NCBI GenBank assembly: GCA_958299035.1
Contig: CATQJL010000305.1
Coordinates: 63,646,127 to 63,710,126 of the forward strand
DNA length: 64,000 nt
Source of the DNA: Cylicocyclus nassatus
Lineage: Eukaryota; Nematoda; Chromadorea; Rhabditida; Strongylidae
Direction of reading: 5' to 3'
Both the position numbers and the translations under genes were made by a program. The first letter of the stretch is position 1; each line of letters starts with the position of its first letter. The notes beneath the pieces were generated by a model. That model ran no database searches. It was not told the DNA's origin and saw only the letters and a program-made list of their open reading frames with translations. This document shows positions 1 to 10,881 of this stretch, piece after piece.

Positions 1-407
1 CGTGCTTATTTGGGTCTATTTGCTACGCTAAAGCATATTTGAAAGCGCGAAAATGACGAAAAACGGCTCTAACACAGAAGGGAAATTAGCAGGTGGGCGG
101 GGTCCTCCCCACAGTAAATTCACGCTCTCAGCTCCCAGAGCGGTCTTCTCGATTCCGCTAGCAGTTCTAACATCGCTACCGGCCAAGTGCGAATGACTGA
201 CATGAAATCGGAAACGAAAAGATCGTTCCGGAAGCTGGCAGCGTGAATTTACAGTGAGAGGATCCCATCCACCTGCTAATTTCTCTTCTGAGCACTTTTT
301 TCGCCGTTTTCGCGCTTTCCAGTGAGGATTTTCGGATTTAACATTACGAATAGGCCGGGTGAGCACAAAATCTCAAAATCGAGTTTTTGCCCGGACACTG
401 CCTTTAA
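1..407. mobile_element. TTAA-flanked foldback element, left end outside window
   Basis: The right terminus reads GGACACTGCCT followed by TTAA at 404-407, matching the termini of the copies at 1481-1854, 4770-5214, 41882-42304 and 52460-52882. Inside are two inverted arms at about 40-140 and 233-320 (shared core AATTAGCAGGTGG on one strand). The left arm runs to base 1, so the missing left end should lie about 40 bp outside the window. ORFs over this stretch lie across the palindrome and look like chance ORFs. Confidence 0.6.
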
Positions 408-1480
408 AGTACTTTTGGAGATCACCGTGCTGTTCCGCGTTATCCGACGACGGTTACGGTAGCTTACTCGCTCTGTGCTCTTTTCTCCAACAAAATGGCT
501 ATATAACGGCGACGGCTCACTCAACCGTCAGCCCACTTTTGTTCATTCATTACTTTTCGCGCATGACTCTAAATTTGCATAATCAGCCCTGAGCCGAATG
601 GAATGTTTGCTATTGAGTGGCAGACGTTTGCCCATTAGAATTATTCACGTGACGTAAAGCGCAGTAGCGAACTCCACTCTCCGTTTGGATTAGTTGATAG
701 TAGGAAATCAGGAGAAAAGAGGGTTATTTCGCTGCTTTGGGGCCGTGGCGGCTGGCCACGGAACTGGTCTGGTAAGACCACGAGAGTTACCTGGATGGAG
801 TTAAGGATTACGTTTATTTATTAGGTTGGTAGATAATTTTTGCAACTTGGCCCGTAACTTTTCTCTTCTTGAAGTTAGTATTCTCTTTTTTTGGCTTAAC
901 AGATATGGTAGTAAAATACAAATCTGTGCAAACCGTTTTGTTTCTAATGACTAATTAGGTTTTTTGCGCATTTTCCGAAAGCTAATTAAATCAGAAATTT
1001 CACCTGGCTGAAAACAAAAATTCAGTCGTTCTCAACATGCACCAAACGCATCGAGCCCAAAACGTGTATAGATTGTTAAAGCTCACGTTTAGCAACCATC
1101 TTTGTACAGTTTTCTTTAGATATGCTTGATGCAGGCTGAGAACGGCTTCATTTTCGTTCTTCCCACTGTGAGATTTCTGATTTGACCAGCTTTCGGAAAA
1201 TAAGCAAAATTCTGCGATTTCGCTATCAGAAGCGAAACGTTTGCGCAGTATTGTAGCTCACTATCTAGTCCATCGTGTATAAAAAGACGCTACATGCAAG
1301 GACAGAAAAGGCACACAACAAGTTGCTTAGTTCCGCTTTTGTGTTACCAGAGATCTGCTCAATCTAGTTACCCCCAACTCTTGTACCAGCGTCCAGTTGC
1401 TTATCATATCAATATGAGGGTGAATAGAATCTGGCAGGACTGGCAGAACTAGCTGAAAGATAGCGGGCTATAACGGTCGC
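408..1480. other. No gene recognised
   Basis: No exon with supporting splice signals, no RNA gene and no clear repeat terminus. Only a small hairpin near 745-765 (CCGTGGC/GCCACGG) stands out. Confidence 0.5.
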
Positions 1481-1854
1481 TTAAAGGCAGTGTCTAGGCA
1501 AATCTGGTCGCATGGCTCTTTCGCCTGGAAATTGATGAAGGGTCCTAACTAGGGCACTGTCCAAGGGGCAGCGCAGATTGTTCATTCACGGCTGAGAAAA
1601 CCATTCCCGATAACTCCGCGCCTGCGCCGTGACCATGACCCAAAAACCACTTCGCTCAATTCAACACTACTTCGCGCTAGGACCAATCCTAAGTGTTACG
1701 GTTACGGCGCAGCAATGGAATGTTTGTGGATGGATTTCTCAGCCGTGACTGGATTATTTGCGCTGCGATTTGGGCAGTGCCTTGGCTAGAGCCTCCTCGA
1801 CAGTTTCCAAACAAAAAACCCATGTGCCCAGATTTGCCTGGACACTGCCTTTAA
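1481..1854. mobile_element. Complete TTAA-flanked MITE (family A)
   Basis: TTAA at 1481-1484 and again at 1851-1854 flanks terminal inverted repeats: left AGGCAGTGTCTAGGCAAATC and right, on the other strand, AGGCAGTGTCCAGGCAAATC, one mismatch in 20. Sub-terminal arms around 1550-1620 and 1690-1780 are also inverted copies, so the element is a foldback. No ORF resembling a transposase. TTAA duplication is the hallmark of piggyBac-type transposases, so mobilisation by such an enzyme is inferred. Confidence 0.75.
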
Positions 1855-2255
1855 GATTTAGGATTTGGTATCTATGGTGTAGCTGCGACGAGCATATGGC
1901 AGAAGGTGTGCTCGAAGAACCGCCACAATATCGGAAGTTTCATTTAAGATCGGGTACTTATGGCCAAATGTCTTTTTTTGAAAAACTTCTAAAAGGCTGT
2001 TTGCTATTATCGCACACTCAACTATTTTTATGTTGCTTTGTTTCAAACATTTTTACGTTTTGTGTCTGTTCTTGCTCTTCGTAATTACTCATTTGCATGA
2101 CTGAATAAACAGCAGAAAATTTCAGTTAGCCGTAATTCTGAGCGACTCTTTTGGAATAGGTTTTCAGGTAAAAGCTTTCAGTGTTGTCCACACATATCGC
2201 TAACCTAGCAAACGCTAGAGAAAGAAATGCCGTTTATAAGAAATTTTGCCACAGA
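1855..2255. other. No gene recognised
   Basis: AT-rich spacer between two inverted-repeat elements. Nothing supportable on either strand. Confidence 0.5.
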
Positions 2256-2841
2256 CTCAGATAATCGCCGGGGGCAGGCGGCCATGCGATTAATGGGCGG
2301 GCGGGCACCGGAAAAATAGTTCGCTGGTTTCTTGCGGACCGCTCGCAGAAATTCGAAGAAATGTTGACCGATTTTCAGACGAATGCTCGGAGAACTATCG
2401 CGGTTTTCCTATAGATTAGTTGCGGCGCATTGGCCCATTCTCGCGGACTTTCCGCGAAAATGGACAAAATTTTCGAGGACCGCGCGATCCTTTGTGGAGG
2501 ACCGCGCAGCCCCCAGGTACTTTCCGATGGGAGAAAGTACTTTAAACTTGAGTAATTAAACCAACGTGACACCTCTGCCACACAGAGTCTTTCCTGTGCT
2601 CGGCGTATGTCCGAAACTGCTCAAAAAGAATCCGAGCGCTTGCTGAAAGTTTGGCCAGCGCTCGCTGAAAGAGATTGTTTGACGAGCGCCTGCAGAAAAT
2701 TCTGTGTTGCTGCCCGCTGGCAGAACATTAGCCATAAAGGAAGTACCGCTCGCTGAAAGTTTGGCCACGCCTCAAAATTCTGCTGACCGCTTGCAGAAAA
2801 GCGCGGATTTGCGGATCGCCTGCCCCCGGCGATTATCTGAG
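2256..2841. mobile_element. 586-bp element with 25-bp terminal inverted repeats
   Basis: The left end CTCAGATAATCGCCGGGGGC (continuing AGGCG) at 2256-2280 is repeated exactly, inverted, at the right end 2817-2841. The interior is GC-richer than its surroundings and contains imperfect direct repeats built on GCTGAAAGTTTGGCCA (about 2642-2657 and 2753-2768) and CTGCAGAAAATTCTG-like words. Several overlapping 70-80 residue ORFs here are products of those repeats. No transposase. The target duplication is not clear, so the superfamily is open. Confidence 0.65.
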
Positions 2842-3502
2842 GACGCATACAATTTAGCAAGTTTGAGGGTATGCTTCACATAAAGAAGTTTAGCGTAGTC
2901 TCTTTGTTTACAATCATGCCATAGAAAAATTCCAAGTGATGCTGAAAAATCGTACCCTGCACAAGCTTGGCTTTGGGGATACACTTGAAAACCTGATTAG
3001 GGTGTCTTCATACCGCGCCGGCAACCGCCATCAGCAGCCCGTAGCAGCCGCCAGCAGCCTGTAACCGCCGCTGGCCGCTTTTGTCATAGACGCGCAGATC
3101 ATCAAATTCTTATATTTTGAGTGCAACCTCCCATGCTCTCAATCTTCCATGCTTTTTCCTTCCTGTTGTCGCAATTTGATCCAATATATCATACTTGTGT
3201 TTAATGATGTTATTATTTTGTTGCCGTAGATTGGTCACCCTATTAGTAGTGCTCATAAGGAAATGATCAGAAATCGAAGTGGCCGATCCAAACAAGTCGC
3301 ATACTTATATGCAGCATGAAACGCTCACTTCGAATCCGTACCCCTTATCTGCTTAGCCTCCCCTATGAGAGCGAAGTTATGAACCGTTGAAGGTCGTTAC
3401 TTTGTTAAGACATCATGCACGCAAAGCGAATTTGGTAGTACAGAGCCATGTCGGCTTAATGCTGGGCCAAACCATGCAGCTAGGTTACTTTGGGTTGTTT
3501 CA
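2842..3502. other. No gene; short GCAGCC-rich patch
   Basis: At about 3010-3075 there is a degenerate run of CAGCAGCC/CCGCCA words. The rest is unremarkable. Confidence 0.45.
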
Positions 3503-3650
3503 GACTGCCGCACTGACTGCAGCAGACTGCAGCAGACTGAAGCAGACCGCAGCTGACTGCAACTGACCGCACTGACCGCAGCTGACTGCAGCTGACTGCA
3601 GCTGACTGCAGCAGACTGCAGCAGACTGCAGCAGACTGCATGACCGCACT
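3503..3650. repeat. 10-bp minisatellite (ACTGCAGCAG / ACTGCAGCTG)
   Basis: About 14 degenerate tandem copies of a 10-bp unit, alternating between ACTGCAGCAG and ACTGCAGCTG versions, with a few 8-9 bp units. Reading it gives low-complexity Ser/Ala/Val/Cys/Leu proteins on the minus strand, which are not real genes. Related GCAG-rich patches recur at about 3945-4000 and 4503-4555. Confidence 0.85.
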
Positions 3651-4769
3651 GATCGCAAGGGCCACACAGATCGCTGTATTCTTCCGTAAAGGTAGAGAGG
3701 ATAAATAGTTGTAGCCCAAACGATCAACAACAATATATGCCTAGATCCAAAAGACAATATGAACCAAAGTAAAACAGGTATATGCAATAATGGGAGAATC
3801 AGAACAGATATAGGCATACCAATGAACAACAATCGCCAAAATTTGATTCAAAAGAGTAAGTTAGAGCCTATGAACTTTCTAGGCGTAAATCACGGCGTTT
3901 TGACATAATCTCAATTGTTTTCTTTTTGCGAAAGCATGCAGCGTCTGTGCGGCCGTTGCGGTCAGTGCAGCCAGCTGCAGACTGCGCCAGTGCGGCAGTA
4001 TGAAACAACCCTTTATGTTCTTGGAGCCTGAAGGTGAGCTGAAAGTGCAACATTGTTCTCAATTTCGCAATTATATGTACGTTTTTTGCAATAAAACTGC
4101 CCATAACTTCGTCCACAAAAGCGCTGAGCAAATACGGAAGGTACGGAATCAATGTTGAATGCTGCATCGAATGATGGGCAAGCTGCTTGGATTGGCCACT
4201 TCGACTTTCGACCATACCCTTGTCAAATTCTCTCTCACAGTTGAATCATAATTCGCCAAAATTTCTTCGCGTTGTGATTTCTTCTGACCTTGGATGCGTC
4301 CAGTTTCTGCTGTGCTTATTTTTTATGTATGGTTCTGCTTCAATCATATCCTTGGCCAGTGCTTATCTTGAATAACTCTATAACGTGTGAGAGTGGAACT
4401 ACACATTAACCGCCATAGGAAGAAAGAAGCGTGGAAGATGGAATGCTTGGTAGGACGCATTCAAAAAAGTAAGAATTCAATGATTTTGCGCTTATATGAA
4501 AAAAGCGGCCAGCGTTGCTGCTGACTGCTACAAGCTGCTAGCGGCGGCTGCCAGCGCGGTCTGAAGGCACCCTTAGAATGAACTTCCGAAAATGAGAAAC
4601 TTTTGAAATGAAAGCCGTCCACGCTTGCTTGACTGTTACTGCGTTTGTCAATAATGTACACATCAATGCCTATGGGTTTAAACGAAAAAAAATTTTTATT
4701 TTGAAACCGAAACATTAGTATAATACAGGCTTCGAGATATGTACTCGATATCAACCTACATATATTTAC
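3651..4769. other. No gene recognised
   Basis: Two short CTGC/GCAG-rich patches (3945-4000, 4503-4555) resemble the neighbouring minisatellite. ORFs of up to 115 residues here have no splice or family support. Confidence 0.4.
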
Positions 4770-5214
4770 TTGAAGGCAGCTTCCGGGCAAAATTTTGGCT
4801 CTCTGTTTTTGTCGTTTCAGGGCCTTTCCGTGGCCCTGGTTACAATTATAAAGTTCAAATTGTTTAAAGTCCTCAAAAAACCCAATTCCTGGGGATTCTG
4901 TTTTAAGGGCGCGGACGAGTTTTGGATTGTTTATCCCCCGCTGAGGAGGAGCTGTAACTGCATGAGTGCAGTTGCAATCCATGATCGATCGTTGCGTGAG
5001 CACACGTCCTCAGGGAAGGTTTGTGATACGAAGGGCGGTTTGTGATACGTATCACAGGCCCGTATCTCCTTTTAGAGGCCACGTCAAAGGATCGTCAAAG
5101 GAACTTTGACGGCCATGTCAAAGGATCGGATCAAGGAATCGGATACTCATGGGGCCCGCTCTACAATCGTGTGCTAATCTGGGTAGGCTGATCTCTCCCG
5201 GACGCTGCCCTTAA
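4770..5214. mobile_element. TTAA-family A element, diverged copy
   Basis: Left end TTGA then AGGCAGCTTCCGGGCAAAAT; right end, read on the other strand, TTAA then GGGCAGCGTCCGGGAGAGAT. Length and termini match the copies at 1481 and 41882. The left TTGA is one substitution from TTAA. A 180-residue minus-strand ORF overlaps it and is probably accidental. Confidence 0.55.
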
Positions 5215-5349
5215 CATGACGTGGATTATGTGGATTGTTGAGGCGCAGCCTCGCTCTAGGCTAGCGCCACATTGCGGAAGCATCGTTTGGTGTGACGAAA
5301 TGCTTGAAACAACGTGGCCCAGGCTTTCTGATGTTGATCATGTTGCCAT

Positions 5350-5398
5350 CCACCTCGCTTCAGGCTTTCGCAAAGTGCGAAAGCCTGAAGCGAGGTGG
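5350..5398. repeat. Perfect 23-bp snap-back hairpin
   Basis: Left arm 5350-5372 (begins CCACCTCGCTTCAGGC) and right arm 5376-5398 are exact reverse complements separated by only AAG. A 187-residue plus-strand ORF (5216-5779) runs through it, so its residues 46-61 come from the palindrome; I do not accept that ORF as a gene. Confidence 0.9.
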
Positions 5399-6779
5399 CT
5401 CTGGGTTGATTGGCTAGCGAATACCGTCTTATTTAATAAGCTTACTAAGGTCAAGTTTACCTCAGAAAGCCGTTATACTACTAGGTGCAGTCTGTTTTGT
5501 CCTTTAGTAGGCAAAATACTCATCAAAACGCTTCACTTTCGCGAGGCTATACAAGCGCATAGTCCTGGCATTTCAAGTAAAAACAGAGGATACTGGGGAA
5601 ACGCAGACATGGGAGGCATGAAGGTACGCCTCGAACAGTTGCGTAGCGGAGGCGCGTCGGTCCAACTTCTGATAAACTGGGTTGAAACTGACTGCAGCTC
5701 TTGGCGCAAAACGCTTTTCAGCAGAAGTGCAGTGGATCAGCTTGTTTCCCCAGGGCGAATATTCTTTGATCTGTACTGATAATTTTATTTCATAGGTTCT
5801 TAGGTACTCACCTGCTGTTGTATGGCTAGCAGACACATCTACATGCATCACTAGCTCAAGTCAAAATTCGTATCCCCAGGCTCTTTTCCAGGAATTTAAT
5901 TGACATACATGGCTGATTTATGCGTTATGCAACGTTCGCTTTCAACCTTTATGTCTACTCCGTGTCATGCCTTATTATACCCTTCCGGAAATGGAACTTT
6001 TCACTTAAACTAATATTTCGCACTCTAGAGGTGTACATGCAAGGCATATTCAAACTTGCTACAGCGTCGAGCTTACACACTTTTCACGATCTTGACTTCG
6101 AACTCAAAGTTCAAATAGCGCGCAATTTTTAAAGGACCCCATTTGTCTATTTTTTTTTGACAAATGCGAACGAGTTTAGGGTTGATCATACTGCGTGTCG
6201 TACTCGACACATACGCGCATCAAGATATCGGGCGTACTCTGCGCGGTCTAGCTCAAATCTAACGAAACAATTCCCTCTTAAAAGCGGATGAGTGAAATAA
6301 CAAGCACAACCGCTGCACATCATGCGTATTGGTCGTGCTTGCTACGTCAAAGCGGGACGGTGGATTGATACTCGGGCAGCCGCTTGCAGCCGACCTGGTG
6401 GTAATTAGCAAGGAGCGACGCAACCTTACTTGCGTTGCGCTACGCGGCAGCCCGAATCTCGGGACACCCACTTACACACTCTGAGGTGCGGAAAGGCCTA
6501 GGCCGCGCATCGCAGTTCTGATGACGCAGCCAATACAGTTAAATGAGAAATAATTGAAATATGTACACTGACATGACGTGTCAGCAAATCAAAACCTACT
6601 AGCAAATCAGTCAAAATTTTAAAAACAAAGATTAAATCTTTTCTTTCTAATTACCTTGTAATCCAACGATCTTTGATAAGGTGCTTTACATTTTTCAACT
6701 GCGGTCCAGATTTCTTAACTTGAAATTTTTACCGCTTCTCTAGAACTTGAATGTCTCGTAAAAATTCTGGAAGAATACA
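5399..6779. other. No gene recognised
   Basis: No supported exon. The last 100 bp probably belong to the outer arm of the adjacent foldback. Confidence 0.45.
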
Positions 6780-7925
6780 GAACTACCTAAGTGAAATGGA
6801 CTTTTTCAAACATGTTACTTTGTCCTAAAAGTAAATTAACTACTTTTTTTGCGTTTAATACAAAGAACTACTATTTCTTTGCTCACATTAGGAATCCTAC
6901 TTCAGATGACCTCCAAATTAAGGAATTAAGAGTCAGCCAAATCTCGTTTGTTCCTTCGTTTGCAATATCTCAGGCTAGAGAAGAACAATCAGGCTCAAAT
7001 CACTTTAATGCAGATTACGAGGCTTAGGCTATCGAATGTATACATTCTTGTCGTCTTTCCTTGCGATTTCCTTATTTCCTTCCTTCCTTAACGTAGTAGC
7101 GCAGACTTAGCATGTTACCGTATCCCAATATTTTTGCAGTATTTTACCAGTATTCTACATTTGCATAGGTAAGGAGAAACGATTATATCTTGCTCTTGAA
7201 GAAACATTTTCATATGAAATTTCTGCTATGTAAAGAAGAAGGTTAAGCAGTAACAACGATATAAAAAACGCAGCTATCTGATCTGTTTGAAGGTAAGTTG
7301 ATGGGGTGTGGCACTAAAAAGCTGTGGCAGCCACAGCTTTTTAGGGTTAGTGCCACACCCCATTAACTATATCAAAAAAACCTTTTTAGCAAACGTTATT
7401 TACATGAATCATTAGCCCAAATTTCGTAGATTTCATAGGAGTGATTTGAGCCTGTCGTCTTCTTAGCTCTGAGTAATATTTGATGAAAGCACAGCTGTTG
7501 AAACTGAAAAGTAGGAAAAACAAGATTTTGGTTGGCTTCTAATTACAAAGTTAGAAGGTCTTTTAAAGCAAGATTTCTGAAGTGGCCAAAGAAGGAATAG
7601 TGCTTTGTCCTGAGTGCAAAAAGAGCTGGCTACTTCACCTTTGAAACAAAGTTAGTCATGCTGATGGCGATTTCACTTGGATGGCCCAGTATCCTAAACT
7701 TCAGAATACACTCAAACGTTGTCTGCAGGGGTTATTTGACATGCTAATTATGGATTGTTGGCCGCTATGTTTGACAGGGCCTTCAAGCGCTATCTTGGGT
7801 ATATAGTTCAGAAGGTCTTATAACAGCAATAAGAGGGGGGGGGGGGGTCGTAACCAGCGATCGTGTGCCACACCTCTTGCTTGACCCTGGTCACATGCAT
7901 TAACATCCCCGCTAGGAAGGGGATC
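6780..7925. mobile_element. Large foldback repeat (family B)
   Basis: The segment 6785-7060 recurs inverted at about 7390-7665 (shared words include GGAATCCTACTTCAGA-like and CTCAGGCTAGAGAAGA-like blocks, diverged about 20-25% by eye). The centre holds a near-perfect palindrome at 7297-7367. The right outer part contains a G13 tract near 7835 and the phrase CACACCTCTTGCTTGACCCT. Single-arm copies occur at about 15190-15770 (opposite orientation) and 37410-37945. No transposase ORF. Confidence 0.6.
7297..7367. repeat. Near-perfect palindrome inside foldback
   Basis: Outer stem 7297-7315 with 7349-7367 (18 of 19 paired), inner stem 7316-7328 with 7330-7342, one 6-nt bulge (AGGGTT). The same GATATAGTTAATGGGGTG-type word recurs at about 15733-15752. 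Confidence 0.85.
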
Positions 7926-7944
7926 GCAGCTTAAGAGAAAGCTT

Positions 7945-8455
7945 AATATTCTAAAGCTCCAGATATCTGGGTTCTGGGTTGACGCCGTCTATCTATTCGC
8001 AAGTATTCCCATCATCCTTCACCACGAACATATTGAACAGGAGGGAGAAACTGTACAAGCCGGTATTCCACCTTTTTGTTCAATTTCCTGATGATCCCCG
8101 GCGATTCCATTCAAAGTCATTTTTCTTTCTTTGAAGTTGACGAAAACCTTCCAAAATTGGAAATTGATTTTTCGGAAACCTAAACTTTCGTTCATCGCAA
8201 ATTTCATGACTCTGATACATCACTTTTCTTATCAGCAACATGCTTAGCACTGTTGTTTAAATAATCAGTAACTCTCGAAGGTTCTCGTTGACTTCAAAGA
8301 AAGAAATATGACCTTGAAGAGAAGCGCCGGGGTTGTCAAGGATCATACAAAAGCTGGCTTCTCGCTGTTGTTCAATGTGTTCATAGTGAAGGATAGTAGG
8401 AATACTTGCCGACAGGAGCGTGAAGTCCAGTTATCTGGAGCTTTAGAATACGAAT
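7945..8455. mobile_element. Foldback element
   Basis: Left arm about 7949-8148 and right arm about 8278-8452 are imperfect reverse complements: ATTCTAAAGCTCCAGATA at the left matches TATCTGGAGCTTTAGAAT at the right, and TTCTTTCTTTGAAGTTGACG matches CGTTGACTTCAAAGAAAGAA. The central 130 bp is unique. Small ORFs in both arms mirror each other and are not genes. Confidence 0.65.
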
Positions 8456-9464
8456 CCTTCTTTCAGACTGCGATCTTCTCCCAGCGGAGATTTTAATGCA
8501 TGCGGCCCTTAGATTAGCTTTTTTTTCGACTTAGGAGAGACCGTATTAACTGCGATTTGAGCGCTGACCTAACAAGGGATCCTTAACAAAATCACAAGGG
8601 TTTAGTTTACATCAGAACAGGTCAAACACTTCCATTTGTTCTAACCCTCATGTTTTTCTCTGTGATTTACAGCTTGTCACCCAGCTTTTGCCCAGATTGC
8701 GATTACATCTTGCGATAGATAATAAATGACGTTGTCCACTGCTTTTGTGCATAAAAGTGTCCATAGAAATTCAAATCTCGTCTTTTTAAATTACAAACCC
8801 ACTCGAGCATAAAGAGCAACTTACCGCTTCAAATCCTTACAATAACCTTTAAGACGTATTGTTCGCAGGTCCCTAGCAGCAGCGTGAAAAGTTTCTTTTA
8901 CCTTAGCTTTTGCAGCAGGTCAAACAATCAAAAAAAGAGCGTCGCTTGGAAAGACATAATAGCAAAGGGAAATAGCGACATGTCGTCCAGTGCGTGCCGT
9001 GCGAGCCGAACTGCTCCACTATCCACTTTAGCGCAGTACTTTTTGAAGTAGGGTGCCAGTATCTAGAACGGGTTGGGCCGTGACTTACTAGAAAATCACC
9101 AACGAATAAATTGGAGATCCGTGACCCAAGCGGATAGTGCCTTCGAAGGACATGCATCTTGAATGTCACAAGGAATTTTTATAGTTCACGTTCGCACACT
9201 GTGGTTGGTGATTTAGTGGTAGATTGCTGAACCTTGGAAGTTTACGGCTGCCGCCTCTTGTTTCAACGACGATGCAATACGAGAGGGGTTTTTGATGAAC
9301 TCATCACTTGTAATGGATTGATATTAGCGAATTATTTTGCTCAATTTACAGGTTGCATCTCTAAATGATGCTGTCTGCTCTTAGAATTTGGATTCTCAGT
9401 GCACGATCATTACGAATCGATGCTTGAATTCTGCGCTCCTGCGGAAGCGCCAAATGAATACTGA
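8456..9464. other. No gene recognised
   Basis: AT-rich. A tRNA A-box-like word near 9205-9225 was considered and rejected. Nothing else supportable. Confidence 0.45.
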
Positions 9465-9960
9465 AGTACTTTTTGTTTCAAAAGGTGTTCATTTGTGCGA
9501 AGTTCAACAGAAGTTCGTCTAATTATCCTTTGGATATCAGTCATATTCTTTGCTGCTAATCGGATACACGCAAGTACTTTTGTGGCAAGAGTACTTCACG
9601 CTTTCAAGCTGTCGATCCTAAATTGCTTGCAAAAGACTGTCAGCGAAAATCATTTACACGCTTGCCTAATGAGCAACAAAGATGTATCTAGATCGTGCCA
9701 CTCTGTCCCTTGCCAGGTTCATTGTGTGAAGCACATATATTGCTCGATATCATGGACTATTGCATTCACTTTGATCCATGTCTCAGGTGGGTAGCTTCAT
9801 CAATTTGACCCATAACTCTATTAATGCAGGGGACCATGAAAAGTGCTTACATGGTTTCAACTGCTTCTATGCATGCATACTCACAGTTCTGAAGGAAACT
9901 TTAGTGCAGACCGGCACTTCTCATTTCTGCTTCCGTAAATTGATGCAGAGCCTCGTCTAA
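9465..9960 (+). CDS. Candidate cysteine-rich secreted protein (start not found)
   Basis: An open frame from 9465 encodes a hydrophobic stretch (LIILWISVIFFAANRIHA, from 9516) that could be a signal peptide, then a cysteine-rich region with CLMSNKD, SCHSVPCQVHC and YCSISW. At 9786 a GT donor (CAG|GTGGGT) ends this exon in phase 1. A typical acceptor (TATTAATGCAG) follows, and the second exon, from about 9831 to the stop at 9958-9960, keeps the frame and adds four more cysteines (CLHGFNCFYAC, FCF). The kept phase and cysteine spacing argue for coding. No ATG exists in the frame upstream of the hydrophobic part; a GTG at 9495 or a missing 5' exon are the options. I do not recognise the family; cysteine-rich secreted proteins are common in parasitic nematodes. 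Confidence 0.35.
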
Positions 9961-10511
9961 TGCGATTCCAATCATGAAAGTGGTGAACGTAGTCTCGTCT
10001 CAGCAACTCTTTACTTGATGCTCCAAGCAATCTTCAAGCAAAGAATGCTATTAATCGTGAATATTGTGAATAGTAAAAAACTATAAGCGATAAGACATTA
10101 TCGTTACCTTTGCTAGCGATATGGGTACTGTTTATTAGCTGACATTCCCGCACACTCCGCAAATTGTCTTGGCTCGTCGCCAGACAGAATGCTAATCTAA
10201 TAAACTTCAAAATCTTTCCCGTTCTCTCTAAGCCCCACAATGCGAGCCGTATATCAGAGTAAACTTACCTGCAATATAACTCTTTCAGTCACCGAATCCT
10301 TCCACTGCAAGGTAACGTATATAAAGTGCTACTTGATAAGAGCTCATTTTCATTGCAAAGTGGCGACTATCAATAAAGCGAAAGAAGGGACTCAGCAATG
10401 GCTCAAAAAGTGGCCTCTGTTCTTCTCCGGGGCTGATAGTATGCGTACAATGTCTCAGCTCAATCGGTCCACGCAGGAAGGAGTATATACAACATATATA
10501 TATTTACAAAC
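9961..10511. other. No gene recognised
   Basis: AT-rich spacer leading into the hAT-type element. No supported exon. Confidence 0.4.
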
Positions 10512-10881
10512 CAGTGGCGTACCCAGGACTTCGGCTCGGGGGGGGGGGCGGCAAAAAAATTTTTTAAACAAAGGTGCGCGGCGTCAGCCACGCACTCCGA
10601 AAAATTTTTAGGGGGGCTTCTCAAGATATTTGCGGGCCCCTACCCCTAAAATCTGGAAAAAGGGGGCGTGGCGTCAGCCACGCCCCCGAAAAAAATTTTT
10701 TTATAGGGCTAATTTGAATTTTTAAAAAATTTTAAAAATTATTTTGATTGTTTACAATAATAAACAAGTCACTTGCACATTTTTATAACTCATGTAAGTG
10801 ACTTTCAAAAATTTCGCGACCCGTTCTCGGGGGGGGGGGGCGCCCCCCCCCCCTTGCCCCCCCCCCCTCGGTACGCCACTG
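10512..10881. mobile_element. hAT-type MITE with 8-bp target duplication
   Basis: Terminal inverted repeats CAGTGGCGTACC (10512) and GGTACGCCACTG (ends 10881). The eight bases outside are TTACAAAC on the left and CTACAAAC on the right (7/8). CAGTGG-type ends plus an 8-bp duplication are typical of the hAT superfamily. Inside are long G and C homopolymers (about 10542-10551, 10830-10862) and two copies of a GGCGTCAGCCACGC palindromic block. It has no transposase, so it is non-autonomous. A rearranged inverted relative lies at 24423-24655. Confidence 0.8.

Noticed and set aside
3480..3832. Ser/Ala/Val/Cys repeat proteins on the minus strand
   Set aside because: Produced by the 10-bp minisatellite.
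4461..5003. 180-residue minus-strand ORF
   Set aside because: Overlaps the left half of a TTAA-family element and unique flanking DNA; no domain, no splice context.
5350..5398. Hairpin as a microRNA precursor
   Set aside because: Perfect 23-bp stem with a 3-nt loop is unlike animal pre-miRNAs, which have longer stems, mismatches and larger loops.
5216..5779. 187-residue plus-strand ORF
   Set aside because: Runs through a perfect hairpin, so part of it is palindrome-encoded; no family resemblance and composition is not coding-like.
9200..9275. tRNA-like sequence (TTTAGTGGTAGATTGCTGAA resembles an A box)
   Set aside because: No B box (GGTTCGAnnCC), no acceptor stem and no cloverleaf could be drawn.
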